Positions 37,693 to 48,666 are shown, numbered from the stretch's first letter. The stretch: 64,000 bases of DNA from Pseudisothecium myosuroides (GCA_951799445.1 OX637292.1:4343296-4407295), one strand, 5' to 3'. Notes: a model not told the origin generated them from the letters alone. A program made the numbers and translations.

Positions 37693-37945
37693 ACCGCCCG
37701 TCTGCCAAGAAAATGGCCGTCTGGCTGGTCGTCCGTCCAAAATTTCCCCGTCTGACCACTCATCCGCCATGAAAATGACCATCCAACCGCCCATCCGCCA
37801 AGAAAATGGCCGTCCGACTGGCCGTCCACCCAAATTTCCCCAGTCCGATCGCCCGTCTGCCATGAAAATGACCGGCCGACCGCCCATCTGCCAGGAAAAT
37901 GTCCGTCCGCCCAAAATTTTCCCGTCCGCCCGTCCGCCCGCTAGT
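37693..37945. repeat. 93-bp GC-rich minisatellite, about 2.7 units
   Basis: Units starting ACCGCCC at 37693, 37786 and 37879 share CCAAGAAAATGGCCGTC and (a)aatttcccc blocks. Within each unit is a half-unit repeat (gcca[a/t]gaaaatg). Open frames through it are by-products of a period divisible by three. Confidence 0.85.
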
Positions 37946-38250
37946 AAATAGGCCGTCCGCCTGGATAAATTTGGTCGACCGCCGATTTATCCAAGCGTCC
38001 GCTAGGCCTACTGTGTCTGGACGTCTAGACGTCTGAAATTTGGACGCAAATTAGCCCCGAACGTTACAATCCGTCAACCCTCCAGTGCAGAGCAAATACT
38101 AGGTGCAAGGTGAAATAGTCTGTGACAAACAATTCAGGTATAATCCATACCAAGTTACATTCATGGAGAATCCCATGATGGTGATCAACACCACCGCTAT
38201 GAGCCACACAACAGCGCTAGACCACCAATATGTCGCAGCTACAACGCTAG

Positions 38251-38811
38251 CTAGGAAGGTGCCTTGGATAAAGGAACAAAAACCAACTCAACTAAATTCT
38301 TAGTGTAGTCAATTGTTAACATAATTTTTGCAAGTCTTAAGAAATCAGATCCTATAAGGTTGATATCGGGGAAATGCTTGTCAAGTGGTGACACATAGGC
38401 AGGCATGGGCAGACCATGAATTACAACGTTCAGGCTTGAACTGAAGCCGTCCTTGACACCTAAAGCATGGATAGTTGCCAAGGAAATGTATGTGTATGGT
38501 GAGCCAGTATCCACAATACAGAAAACATTCACCAAATTCTCCCCCATGCCAAAAATAAGGTTCACCACAGGGCGAATGTTGTAACCATACAAAAATCCTT
38601 TAATCGGACAAGAGATGTCATCCTTTGTAGCAGGACTCAAGAATTCCACTTTGAATTCTTGTGCGATCTGATGCTGCAGTATTACCTCTGTAATGTCTGT
38701 CAATAGGACGTCTTGCTCATAAGGGTCAAGAAAAAACACAAGGTCCACATCTTGAATCAAGGTATTGTTGCTTGCCCACCGACTGAACAATCCACCATTT
38801 CGAAAACCAAG
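38251..38811 (-). pseudogene. Retropepsin-like aspartic protease open frame
   Basis: An open frame of 186 codons ends TAG at 38251-38253. About 94 residues in from the TTG at 38790 it has VFCIVDTGSPYTYISLATI, the catalytic D-T-G-S loop of retroviral-type aspartic proteases. About 45 residues later comes INLIGSDFLRLAKI, matching the hydrophobic-G-x-D-F-L segment of retropepsins. These enzymes normally process Gag-Pol of LTR retroelements as a homodimer. No reverse transcriptase, integrase or LTR is adjacent, and no ATG precedes the DTG except one about a dozen codons upstream. It may be a 5'-less remnant, or an exon of a domesticated gene. The frame follows the CPN60 C-terminal fragment without a gap. 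Confidence 0.6.
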
Positions 38812-38970
38812 TCAGTTCACAATTGCAGTAGAAGATGCTTCACCTAAAACGACTCGATGCATTCAAAGTAAAACCTCGAGAGAGTACCTAGTAGCATCAA
38901 CGAGAGCTGTTCTGATAACCTTCACTGGATCAATAATTCCTGACTTCACCATGTCAATATACTCAACTTT
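38812..38970 (-). pseudogene. C-terminal fragment of mitochondrial CPN60
   Basis: EYIDMVKSGIIDPVKVIRTA then LVDAT, ending at a GT donor (38887-38886), is the conserved near-C-terminal segment of mitochondrial CPN60. After a short intron-like gap with a ttttag acceptor, GEASSTAIVN and TGA (38812-38814) resemble a shortened GVASLLTTTEAIV end. The usual GGM-rich tail is missing. The fragment lies about 8 kb upstream, on the same strand, of the 5' fragment at 29196-30681, so the two pieces are in the wrong order to be one gene. Confidence 0.8.
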
Positions 38971-38993
38971 ACTCTAGTTGCAAAATAGCATTA

Positions 38994-40078
38994 TTGTCAC
39001 ATTAGATGAGTTAGGGTCACCAGATGTCCCGAACAAGCAAACATATCAGCCGGTTCAAATGGAGTGGGCGGACAATGTGATTACCTTAAAGTAGTCACAT
39101 TGGGCAGGTCACGATCACCAAACATCCCGGAAATGCGGGCAAATCGGACAGTTAGGATGGACAATCCATCCAAATGAAATAACTATGCAAAATAGAAGAA
39201 ACAAAGAAAAAATTGAAACAAAATTCATGGTAATAGGCTACATCCTTCCAAGATTCAAAAATAATATATTCATCAAAAGGATTCAATTCACCAAAGCTCA
39301 ACATTGATTATTGTTTGACATTCATCCAAAATCCATTTATCCAACATCGATGTGCACCAATTCACTCTCCCTTTTTTTGTACATTCACAAGGCTGCAAAT
39401 TTGGCTAAAGTGTGGACACTATCATCGTTTCAAAACCTAGAGGGCCGGATTTTTACCATGGATAACCTTGAAACAATTGTTGCTAATGTATCTATTGCTG
39501 TATATAATTTGAACAAGAGAGTATACAACAGCATATGGTGCAAGCAACCTTTGCAATGATAAACAATACCAACGCATTGGTGTCTTTTATTACATGATAA
39601 TGTGGAGCCACCACAACCGCCCAATATGTCCCGCTAATGAGACTTACAATTAGCGAACTGATGGTGCCGGATTCTTCGTTTGAATCACCGTCACGATAAA
39701 CTATAGCTCCAACATTCCAGTTTATTTGTAAATGGCCTTTCAACATTCTAATTATTGTATTTCAATTAATATTTTAAGTATAGGAGCCATCTCATGTTCA
39801 CCTATTTAGAATTAGATTGGCTTGATGACAACAATATTCGCACTTGTTAAGTAGGACACCCATCTTATTTCAGAACCGATAGTTACATAGTTATCATATT
39901 AGACAGACGGTCCATCCTAATTGTCCGATTGGCCCGCTTGTTCGGGACGACTGGTGATCTTGACCCACTCAATGTGACTACTTTAAGGTAGTCATATTGT
40001 CTATCCTCTCCGTCCAAACTGTCCAATATGTCCGCCTGTCCGAGACATCAGATCATCCTAGCTCGCCCAATGTGACAA
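38994..40078. mobile_element. TIR element with duplicated subterminal repeats (1,085 bp)
   Basis: It begins TTGTCACATTAGATGAG and ends with the reverse complement of TTGTCACATTGGGCGAG. Each end holds two tandem copies of a TCACATT...GATGTCCCG block separated by roughly 90 bp, so the inverted region is about 180 bp per side. The interior has no recognised coding region. The superfamily is unknown. Confidence 0.7.
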
Positions 40079-41884
40079 CAGTGGACAATTACAAGGAGAC
40101 TCAACAACATATTTTTGATTAATTGGTTACAATTCTTACCCCCCCCCCCCCGCAATTATACACAAGAGAGTTTTTGATCCAATTCCATCAATTAATAAAA
40201 AAAAGGTAAGCTATGGAAGAAATGCCATGATGGAATCAATTCAATTATTTATCGCCATAACAAGTTACTTCAATTGTTTACCTATTGTACCTATTGAATT
40301 GAATATATTTATCACTAAGGAAAAAATGAGCCCTCAAAGGATCTATGAGTTCCGAACAACAAAGAACAACATGAATACCAGTTGAAAAAAAAAGGAAAAA
40401 AAAGGAAAAAATTCTTCTTCTAGTTCAACTATCGAACTGTAGGGCCTGGTTAACACATAACAATTCAATTAAATAATTGAAAAAAAATTGAAAAAAAAAA
40501 AAATAAATATTGGAATAAATAAAAGATTACAAAAATTTCAAATCTAATGTGGCATGAGTGGTGCCATGTCATATTTCTATTTTTGAATTATTATTATTTA
40601 ATTATTTCTATTATTTGATGATGAATAATGGCCATTGTCCCTTGAAGGGACTATGAGTTCCATTGAGGAGAACTCCTAAAAAGGAAGCAACCCCTTTGAC
40701 TTTTGTAAGCTTTGTGGGTGACAAAATTGAAGTGAGCTTGGGAGCCTTGGAGTTTGTTGATATTAGAATATTAGATGTAGTGTTGTAGCTCCAGATTGAT
40801 GATGCATCAATTATGATAAGCGCTCTCTGTTACGCGGAATTGAACATTTTCATAGCCTTGTATGGATTGAGGAGAAGGATATGGATAAGAAGGCTTGCAT
40901 GGTTTGTTAGGATTTGATTTAAAGTGCATATGACAACCACTCGACGGAGTGCAAGACAATCTAGTGAGTCGACTACAAGAGAAAGGGGTGTTTTAAGTGA
41001 GTTTAATGTATAATGTTGTAGTGGGCTTGAGGAGTTTGAAGAAAAGTTTGTGAGGGTTGGATAATAGAATTGATGTGAATTTGTTAGCCTTGGATTTTGT
41101 TGATATTAGGATTTTAGTATAATGTTGTAGCTCCAGATTGATGATGCCTCCATTGTTATAACGGGTTTAAAGTTTGGGCCTTGCAAAATTGATGCACATC
41201 AACTTCACTTTTGTCGCGTGGAGTCAGACGTGCTTGATGCCTTGTATGGCATTGAGCAGAAAGATACGGACAATGAATCTTGCGGGTGTCTTCCGGACCA
41301 GACACGCAATGTGTATTGCAGCCCCTCAAAGGAACTCAAGATGTTCCAGCAAGTCGTGAAGAAATGTTCGTGAGGGTTGGTGAAATTGAAATGAGATTGG
41401 TAGCCTTGGATTCGAGGGAGGACTTCAATATAGCTCAAATTGTGCAAACATTTTACCTCAAGATTGTTTGCCTTGTTGTTTAAGGTGTCCTGCTAGGCCT
41501 TGGCACAATTGTCTAATCTGACATGATGTAGGATTCACTCATAGTAATCACAATTGAGAGATTTTTTTCCATTAGACACTTTTACACACATACTATATAC
41601 ATATATGGAGTGGGAATGGTAACTTTTTGGAAAAGAAGGAATGCTAAGCATAATCAAATGGCTTTGAAGGGGTGTTTGTTTTGTTTTGTTTTTTAATTTT
41701 TTTTTTGCATTTTAGAATATCTTTGGAAAAAATAATATATATATTTGCGCACATAGATATTTTGTTGGTTTATTGCATGCTTGTCTATTATAAATTGATG
41801 CTATTACCAACCATATATATATTGTATCAAAATTGAAAATGAACTTCGGAGTTTTTAAGAGTTGGAATTGTCTTTATTGAGTTT
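40079..41884. other. AT-rich spacer with a degenerate duplication
   Basis: A block with gccttggagtttgttgatat and gttgtagctccagattgatg at 40748-40812 recurs at 41086-41150, and a third, weaker version follows at 41370-41430. No protein family was recognised. Homopolymers (C12 near 40139) mark the left part. Confidence 0.45.
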
Positions 41885-42070
41885 CTTGATGCTTTTATTT
41901 TTACATGAATATTCAAAAACTATATTTTAGGAGTATCTTGGCTTTATTGTCAAACTAAAAACAATCATAAAGTCTTGATGCTTTTATTTCTACATGAATA
42001 GTCAAAAATTATATTTTAGGAGTATCTTGGCTTTGTTGTCAAACTAAAAACAATCATAGAGTCTTGATGC
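41885..42070. repeat. 89-bp tandem repeat, 2.1 units
   Basis: Units start CTTGATGC at 41885, 41974 and 42063 and differ at only a few bases, which suggests recent duplication. Confidence 0.9.
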
Positions 42071-42543
42071 AACTTGTACTAGCCTTCGGGATTTGATGTG
42101 GAACTGAACAAACTCATAATTCACGACATTATACAAAAATTGGTTGGTGCTTTTTTTCCCCCTATATGGTGTGATGTTCAAAAAGCGTCCTTCTAAACAC
42201 TAATCTGTATTTTTAGAAGGATTTATGAAACTTTCCACCTCAAATGGTTTTCTAATAATTTCCCAAAAAATATATATTTATTTTGATGAAATTTGCCTTC
42301 TCTAATCAAACTTGATTTGTCAAGGTTGAAGATAAGTTTGAAGATAGATTAATCCTTAAACAACAATTTGATTAAGCTTCGTGGATCTGGTTGTCAGAGA
42401 ATTGTTGACAAAAAACGTTTTTTATATTTTTTTGGAATGTTTCAACCTACTTGGTCCACTTCAATTGTGAATATGGCTTGCCAAGCATCGCATTCAGGTT
42501 GCAAAGTCAAAGCACTATTCTGCACTATTCACTTTTGCATGCC

Positions 42544-43119
42544 TTAACCCCTAAAGGACCATGAGTGCAGATTTTGAACAATGAATGAACGGAAACATGT
42601 CCCAAACTCACCGAAATGCGTTTTCTCATCTATCAATTTTTTTTCAAGATTCTTATAATAGTTCTTCAACATTTGTACATTTAGATTATCAAGATTTTGC
42701 TTTGTAAATATACTATAATTCAAAAGGTGTCGGGAGGTCTAGCCTCAAAAAGTAACTTTTTCAGTTCAAAAAATGACCCTTCAAAAATGACTTGAATCAA
42801 AAAATCAAATAAAAATCTTCAAAAATCACTATAATTAGAATTCAATATTTTAAATTTATAGAAAAAAATATTTTCTTAAAATCATAAATATTCAATCTAC
42901 AATTGATTTTAGAAGGGATTTCCAATTTCTGGCTTCAAATTTTATTGAAAAATATTGGTATGTATTTTTGTTGATCTAATCGTATGGATGTGATCTATAA
43001 ATAGCATTTTACAACTATTGTTTGAGCGTCATCATTAAAATATTCTTCTAAGTTGCATTTTATAATAGATCTTCACAATTTTGGAAATCTGGACACCCCT
43101 CCGGTCCTTTAGGGGTTAA
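42544..43119. mobile_element. TTAA element with different interior (576 bp)
   Basis: TTAACCCCTAAAGGACC at 42544 and GGTCCTTTAGGGGTTAA at 43119 are a perfect 17-bp inverted pair including TTAA. The interior is unrelated to the 930-bp copies. Shared ends with unrelated cores indicate that one transposase recognises these termini. Confidence 0.88.
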
Positions 43120-43363
43120 CCGTATACACTTTAGACAAACAACAAGACCCATATCGTGCTTCAAGGAGATTTTTGATTCCCTTTTGAACTGCTTCCTAGG
43201 CAAGTGAATGTTGTTTAAGGATTAAATGTGATCCAAAATGTAATGGACTTTGTTGCATTGCCTTTAGAACGCTGACCTTTGATTGGAATTTTTTGCAAAA
43301 TATCCTCATTGTAATATTTTGATTCTTGTTACAATCCTAAATGGATGAATCAATTTGACATTA

Positions 43364-43551
43364 GGGGATTGTCACACTCTCTTCAAGAATGAAACTTTAT
43401 GCGCAAAACCTCTTCACTATTCTTCACTTCTAAAGGAGAAGAAGAAAACTTCTCAATTTTAAGAGAATAGACCCTCCACAACTCAAAGAGAGAGTGCCAC
43501 ATCTTCATTCTTTAAAGATTGAGAATTGGGAAAAGAAGGTGTGACAATCCG
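43364..43551. mobile_element. MITE with TA target and GGGGATTGTCACAC ends (188 bp)
   Basis: The left GGGGATTGTCACACTCTCTTC and the right AAAAGAAGGTGTGACAATCC are inverted, with TA flanking. It is related to the 7374-7751 family. Confidence 0.7.
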
Positions 43552-44354
43552 TATTGATCCACTCTTGAAACTCAATCCTTTGTGCGGGGGTTTGTGGATG
43601 CGAACCCAATTAGGGCAAGTTTAGACTTTAGAGAGAGTGGACATCCAAGTCTGAGTTGAGGGCCAAAATGGCGACTCTTTGGACCATGGTGAAGTCGATT
43701 TGTAGTTTCTTTTACATAAGAAAGAACTTCAAATTCTTCATCAACAGCCTATGCTAATTGACCTTGATATCAAATATTGTACAATGCCCTCTACAAAACA
43801 AAGATATTAACCTCTGCAAAGTTTTTGTACAAACTGAAAAATGCAAAGGGAAAACATGGCCAATGCTACATCACAAGTAGATCAAGGATTAGTCTTTTTG
43901 CATTAATAGGAAGCTCTAGACATATAGAAACATCTAACTTTGAATATACACTGTAGAATGTGTAAAGATTGCCATGCAATATCGTCACAAGGGTTACCTT
44001 ATTTTCTAGAGGGTGTTGTACAGTACATGTACCACTTGATCTATAATGAACAAAATAAAGAGAAAATAAAGATAGTGAGCAAGGTTAAGGTTTTGAGATT
44101 TCCCTCGGTTCAGTTCCTCGACTTCGCTCTTGGAGATCCAAGAGCTTCACACTCTTCTTCAATTCATTCCCGATCGAAATGCGCACTCCCACTTTCTGAG
44201 CTCTCCATTGCCTAGATCGTGTCGGTAGATCGTGTCGGTAGTGCATGAAGGCGGTTCATAGAGCTGCAACGCAAACATTCATTTGATTTGTATGTCCTTT
44301 CAGTTGATTTCTTTTATTGAATTTGTTTGGAGAACAAAAAAGACAACCTAAAGG
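43552..44354. other. Spacer, no gene recognised
   Basis: No family or element was recognised. A 13-bp direct repeat (tagatcgtgtcgg) lies at 44213-44238. Confidence 0.4.
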
Positions 44355-45120
44355 TTTTTTTTTTTTTTTTTCTTGAAGCACATGGATAGATTCCATTGAT
44401 AGAGGAAAAGTACACGGAACCAAAGGACCACATCCTCGGCAAAGATTTTTATATTTTCTAAGACATTTTCACAGCATCACTTTTTTACAGACAAACAAAT
44501 TGAGGCGAGAAACAGTGAGACCAGAGTCTGACCACCATAGCAGGCAAAGCTTGCTATCAAGGTCATAGTGACCCAAGGAAGACACTTGCCACTTCAATTG
44601 AAAGCACCCATCTTAGGGTGAGCTAATTCCCAACTCATTGTAAGATACATTCATTCACCAAAAAGATTAGATTGGAGCCATGTATTGTCAAATTACCTAA
44701 GAAAGTAATCTCCTTGTTGGGGTATAATCCACAGAGCTTTGTGGTCTTGAACCATGCCACCCGTGCATGATCTATGAATGCTTCCCTGTTCAAGCTTTTG
44801 GGCTGACTAGGAATTGTTGTTAAAGCAAATCGCATTGTGGTCCAACCAAACGGTCCATATCACAAAGCCCTTGAAAAGGAAGCGGACCACATTGACATCC
44901 CCGTTTAAGTTTCCTTGGTAGTTTTTTTTCCCCTTCTTGAAATACATGGACAATTTCCATTGATAAGGGGAGACAGTACATAGTCTCCTTGATAGTTTTG
45001 AGCCGAGGATGCACTGCTGCACCTGAAGATTTTTCGGTTGTTGATGAAAGAAAAGTTTCTTTTGTGTTTACGAAAGTACTGATAAGTGACTCAGCATGAT
45101 ATTTTCCAAATTTTGATCGA
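44355..45120 (-). mobile_element. LINE 3' end with ORF2 C-terminal remnant
   Basis: On the minus strand this reads from ORF2 remnants to a 3' end marked by a 17-nt poly-T at 44355-44371 on the plus strand. Frames contain FKGFVIWTVWLDHNAICFNN and HARVAWFKTTKLCGLYP, typical of the C-terminal zinc-finger/RNase-H-distal part of plant LINE reverse transcriptases. A tiny retroposed insert at about 44926-44985 is flanked by TCCTTGGTAGTTTT / TCCTTGATAGTTTT. Confidence 0.65.
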
Positions 45121-45167
45121 TGCTTCAATGAATCAGTCTAAGTTGTACAGAGTAGGGATTTCAATCC

Positions 45168-45464
45168 TTTTTTTTCCTTGAAACACATGGATTTCTTTTT
45201 TCTTTTTTTTGGCACAAATGAAACGGAAAAAATAAAATACAAGACTGCCAGCCATAGGTGGCTTGGCGGGAGCAAACTGACACAAAAATGACCCCAAACA
45301 AAGACCAATTAACAGACTGACAAGGGACCCTAGCATCTCGCAAAGCCTGAGCACAGGGAGAGGCTGCAAGGCCTCTTGTGGCAAGCCGGGTGGAGGCGCC
45401 ATCCCGCCGAGAGAGGAGTCATGGAGGCTGGAAGGCGAAGCCGGTGCGAAACACATGGACTTTC
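45168..45464 (-). mobile_element. Nested retroposons with target duplications
   Basis: An inner 252-bp insert (45196-45447) is flanked by GAAACACATGGATTTC and GAAACACATGGACTTTC. It begins with a poly-T/pyrimidine run, so its A-tail points to the minus strand. Its target is the 3' tail of another retroposon of the same class, itself bordered by TTTCAATCCTTT on both sides. The inner insert includes a ccagccataggtggcttgg block. Confidence 0.65.
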
Positions 45465-45895
45465 AATCCTTTCATACCCACCATCAAGGAAAAGCTGCCG
45501 ATTCTCATTCATCAATGGCAAGAGACCAGACTAATTAAAACTAATATGTCAAAACCATCCAAATTAAGTCCAAAAGAACAATGCAAAAGAGGAACTAACT
45601 TGGTCCCAATGTTTATCGTCACTTTCAATCCAATGGCCAGGAAATGGCAGATTGTCAAGCGTTAATGACTAATTTTCTTTAATTGGAGAAGATGACAGGT
45701 TCTCTAAAATGGGCTGATTAAGTTTAGCTTCAATGAAAACTTTGAAAAATCAGCTAGGGTTAAGTGAATTTGCATCCTCTTGGGTCAATTTTTTTTTATT
45801 TTGGAAAAAGTCAGTCAAAACTTTGCATAAAATTGTATGGCAATGGACATCCTGTGGATGTGCAGCTTGGATCAATTGTGTCGGGTGTAAATTTT
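45465..45895. other. Spacer, no gene recognised
   Basis: AT-rich sequence without recognised motifs. Confidence 0.35.
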
Positions 45896-46324
45896 CTTGG
45901 TGATTCCCGACCTTGTGCAGATGTCAGCGACATGGTTATATAAAATTTTAGTTGTTTGGGGTGGCAAACTTTTGCAAATTCCATCTCAACCAAGGTTTGG
46001 CAAATATTTTGGCAAATATTTCTTATTATTCAAGAGCCTTAGAAGTATGGGAGTATGCTCAATCGATTTTGTATCACTTGCGAGGAGCACCACCAATCTT
46101 GGGACCTCACAACCGATTTGACTCCACTCAATGCATATTTGGCTCAACCATCCCCCGCCGCTTTTTAAGCTTCTGCACCATTTGGATGCTTCTTAGAAGG
46201 TCAACCTTATGGACTATATGGATTTCCCGCAACAACGCTATGTTCTCCTGGAGCCAATGGCCTTTGGCTTTCATGCAAGAAACCTTATGGAATGCCTTGC
46301 TACATTGTAGACATGCAGTGCAAC
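45896..46324 (+). mobile_element. LINE ORF2 C-terminal fragment, interrupted by a TTAA element
   Basis: A plus-strand frame (45952 onward) contains WEYAQSILYHL and then CTIWMLLRRSTLWTIWISRN, followed by NAMFSWSQWP. This is the conserved WxIWxxRNxxxF region near the end of plant LINE ORF2. The frame runs directly into the TTAA element at 46325. If that element is removed with one TTAA kept, the frame stays open for about 17 further codons to TAG, and the LINE 3' module at 47340-47515 then follows. Confidence 0.7.
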
Positions 46325-47245
46325 TTAACCCCTGAAGGACCGAGGCCTATTTTCTGCCAAAAAATACTCAAAACTACCATTTCTATAGCAAAGAGTAAAC
46401 ATTAATTGGTGTTTTTTTCACATCTAACCATAGGATCTTACACCTAATTAGTATTAAAAAGTGTGGAAAAAATTTCAGAATTTTTGACCGCACAAATTGC
46501 AAGATATTTGCTTATAAAGTAGAAAAAACAAGTTTTTCAGCACATTGCGAGACTGGATTTTTTGAATTTGAACATTTTTAACTTAAAATTTTTGCACTAC
46601 AGAGTTTTGAGCTTTAAATCTTTATAGTGGAGAATTGAGTTGAGAGTCTAGGAAAAAAAAAAAATTCAAAAAAACTTAATTAGCATTCTTTAAAAAATTG
46701 TTAAGTAGAAGTTGGTACAAGATAGAAGGAAAATCTAAAATATTTATATATTTTTGATGGTTTTAAAATATACTAATCCCAATGGTGAGATTGTTCTAGC
46801 AAGTAAATTAAACCATGAAATTTTATTTTTTTTGAAAAATTGCAAAAATTGCATTCAAAAATGAATCCTACAAGTTATTTTTTTCAAGAAGATGCTCTAA
46901 CTGCCTGAAAAACAAGAATGTCCATAACTTCCTCATAACAAAGTCAAATGAAATGAATCAAAGCTTTCCAGATAGACAAAAATATGATCTATGAGAAAAA
47001 AAATATTTAAAAAAAAAATTCAAAATTTTGCAAATTTTTTTTGCTGCCCCCCGTCCCCATGCATTCCAAGAAATGGCATAACTTCTCGCTCGAAGCTCTG
47101 ATTTCAAAAAAAAATTCCGCCACGTACCTCTCTCAATTCTTCACATTCACAAAAAGTTTCAAAAAATGGTATGAATTTGTCCCCCCCATAGGTACATGCC
47201 CCAAGTCCCATTTGTCCCCCGAACGGACAATGGTCCTTTAGTTAA
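46325..47245 (+). mobile_element. TTAA element, full copy (921 bp), inside a LINE
   Basis: TTAACCCCTGAAGGACC at 46325 and GGTCCTTTAGTTAA at 47245 are its ends. The interior is closely similar to the 12366 copy and in the same orientation. The right end has lost three G residues of the GGGG run. It sits within a LINE 3' region. Confidence 0.85.
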
Positions 47246-47515
47246 AGCTCAAGTTAGTGCTCAACAATGTCCTCACCAGGTCGACTCCATTTGGACTCTT
47301 TGGCTTTAGTCACTAATCTTAGCTAGTAGATGTGGCACTTGTCTACTGTTATTTGAAGTAAAAAGGAACCTCCCTTGTGCTCTTTTGCTTTGTTTCTTTT
47401 CTTGCTTTTTCGGGAGATTTTGCTCATTATCTCTTCATTTGCCAACCTCACGACTTGACTATTGCTAATGTTTATTTTTAATGCAATGGTACTTTCCATT
47501 TGTTCAAAAATATAC
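47246..47515 (+). mobile_element. LINE 3' end, continuation of 45896-46324
   Basis: After the TTAA element come the end of the ORF2 frame and a T-rich 3' region with aatgcaatgg and tttgttcaaaaa, the shared retroposon 3' module. It ends in an A-rich stretch near 47515. Confidence 0.65.
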
Positions 47516-47879
47516 ATTTTTTATTATAATAATTGTATGTAATTCAAATGGATAAATTTTTTTTAAATAGCATAAATAGGAATCTTCACATACCATTCCA
47601 TACACATTGATTAATTTTCCCTCTATAAATTATAGAAAAGAAGATATCATCCTTTCTAAGATATTTAGAAAAGGTTTAGTTATAGATTTTCAAGAACGTG
47701 ACAAAGTCTATCTTGCATAGTAACATGTACCGGTATTTTAATTTGATTTTACTATGGGAATCATCTTTTCTATGACGCAAAAGTCCCTTTGAACACTAGT
47801 ACAGTAGACGGTTCTTAAAGCAATATACTATTTGTACATGTTGCTTTTTTGTTGTACTAGTGTACATTTGAGAAGGTGT

Positions 47880-48090
47880 GTGATTTTAGAGCCCTATGCC
47901 ATTTCAACTTCAAATATTCGTTACTAGTTCCACAGATTAAGCTCCAAAAATTATGAAAAGACTTGGATTAGATACCAATTCCACTTGTCTTTCAAGGAAA
48001 TTTACTAAAAATATTTATAGAAGTTTCACCTCCCGAAAATTCAGTTTTAGCTCTTACATGGGCCCTTTATGGACCTCCTACCTTAAGCAA
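47880..48090. repeat. Dispersed repeat shared with 15600-15830
   Basis: Same block order as the 15.6-kb copy, ending cagttttagctctta and ctttatggacct. Just upstream, ACACTAGTACA / TGTACTAGTGT bound a 75-bp segment at 47795-47869. Confidence 0.6.
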
Positions 48091-48570
48091 TGTTATGCAG
48101 TATGCACCTTGCACTTCATAGCCACATGAGCTATCTGTAAAAACTAAACCCCAAATGTACGCTGATTGTGACAAGCTTTGTGAAGTTCTTTTTCTCCACT
48201 TTCGTGTGGATTTGAAGTCTTGAACATACTAATGTTTTAATTAAGTGCTAGTTATTGATGCCTGACAAGCAATAAAGTGTGGTCTTTGGTGATTATGGGC
48301 TCCAAGTACAAAGTCTAATGTGGATGATCAATTGCTCGCACAGAGTGCGATTTTATTCCTATTTGGTGGAGAATATCTCGAACTCTGAACTGTTGGCACC
48401 AGAGTACCAGACACCAGTAATCGGCCCACTAGATTAAAATATAAGTTAATGGCAATTGTGTACGTTTTGGCTGTTGAGAAATCACTGCGGAAGAACCACT
48501 TCAGAGCATCTCCACCAGTGCACCAGAAGGTCTATAAAGTCAGTCACTTGTTTGCAAGATTATTAGATTT

Positions 48571-48666
48571 TATTTTATCTTTGAAACAGAAGAAACGAGT
48601 TCCATTGCAGAGAGGTAAAATACAAAGCCCATCAGCCACAAGTGGCCTGATAGGAGAATCAAGACA
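48571..48666 (-). mobile_element. 5'-truncated retroposon with exact 16-bp target duplication
   Basis: CAAGATTATTAGATTT occurs at 48555-48570 and 48667-48682. The 96-bp insert carries, in reverse, the ccacttgtggctgatggg and ctgcaatgg modules of the retroposon 3' ends elsewhere in the window. The identical duplication points to a fairly young insertion. Confidence 0.85.

Larger units (their letters stand above)
34776..38035. mobile_element. Symmetric 3.3-kb fold-back element
   Basis: From outside in, both sides show GGACGTC-rich ends, a GC-rich (GTCCGCC)n-type tract, a hairpin, a second GC tract, a second hairpin and a long inverted arm. The arms at 35480-36200 and 36543-37267 are about 720 bp inverted copies around a 340-bp AT-rich loop. 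Matching arm blocks include ttggattccaaaaagcac / gtgctttctagaatccaa and agattaaattacaataaag. No transposase frame was found. Fold-back (Galileo/FB or MULE-derived) architecture is inferred. The target duplication was not identified. Confidence 0.75.

Noticed and set aside
37590..37951. Glycine/tryptophan-rich open frames on both strands
   Set aside because: They arise from the 93-bp GC-rich minisatellite, whose period is divisible by three.
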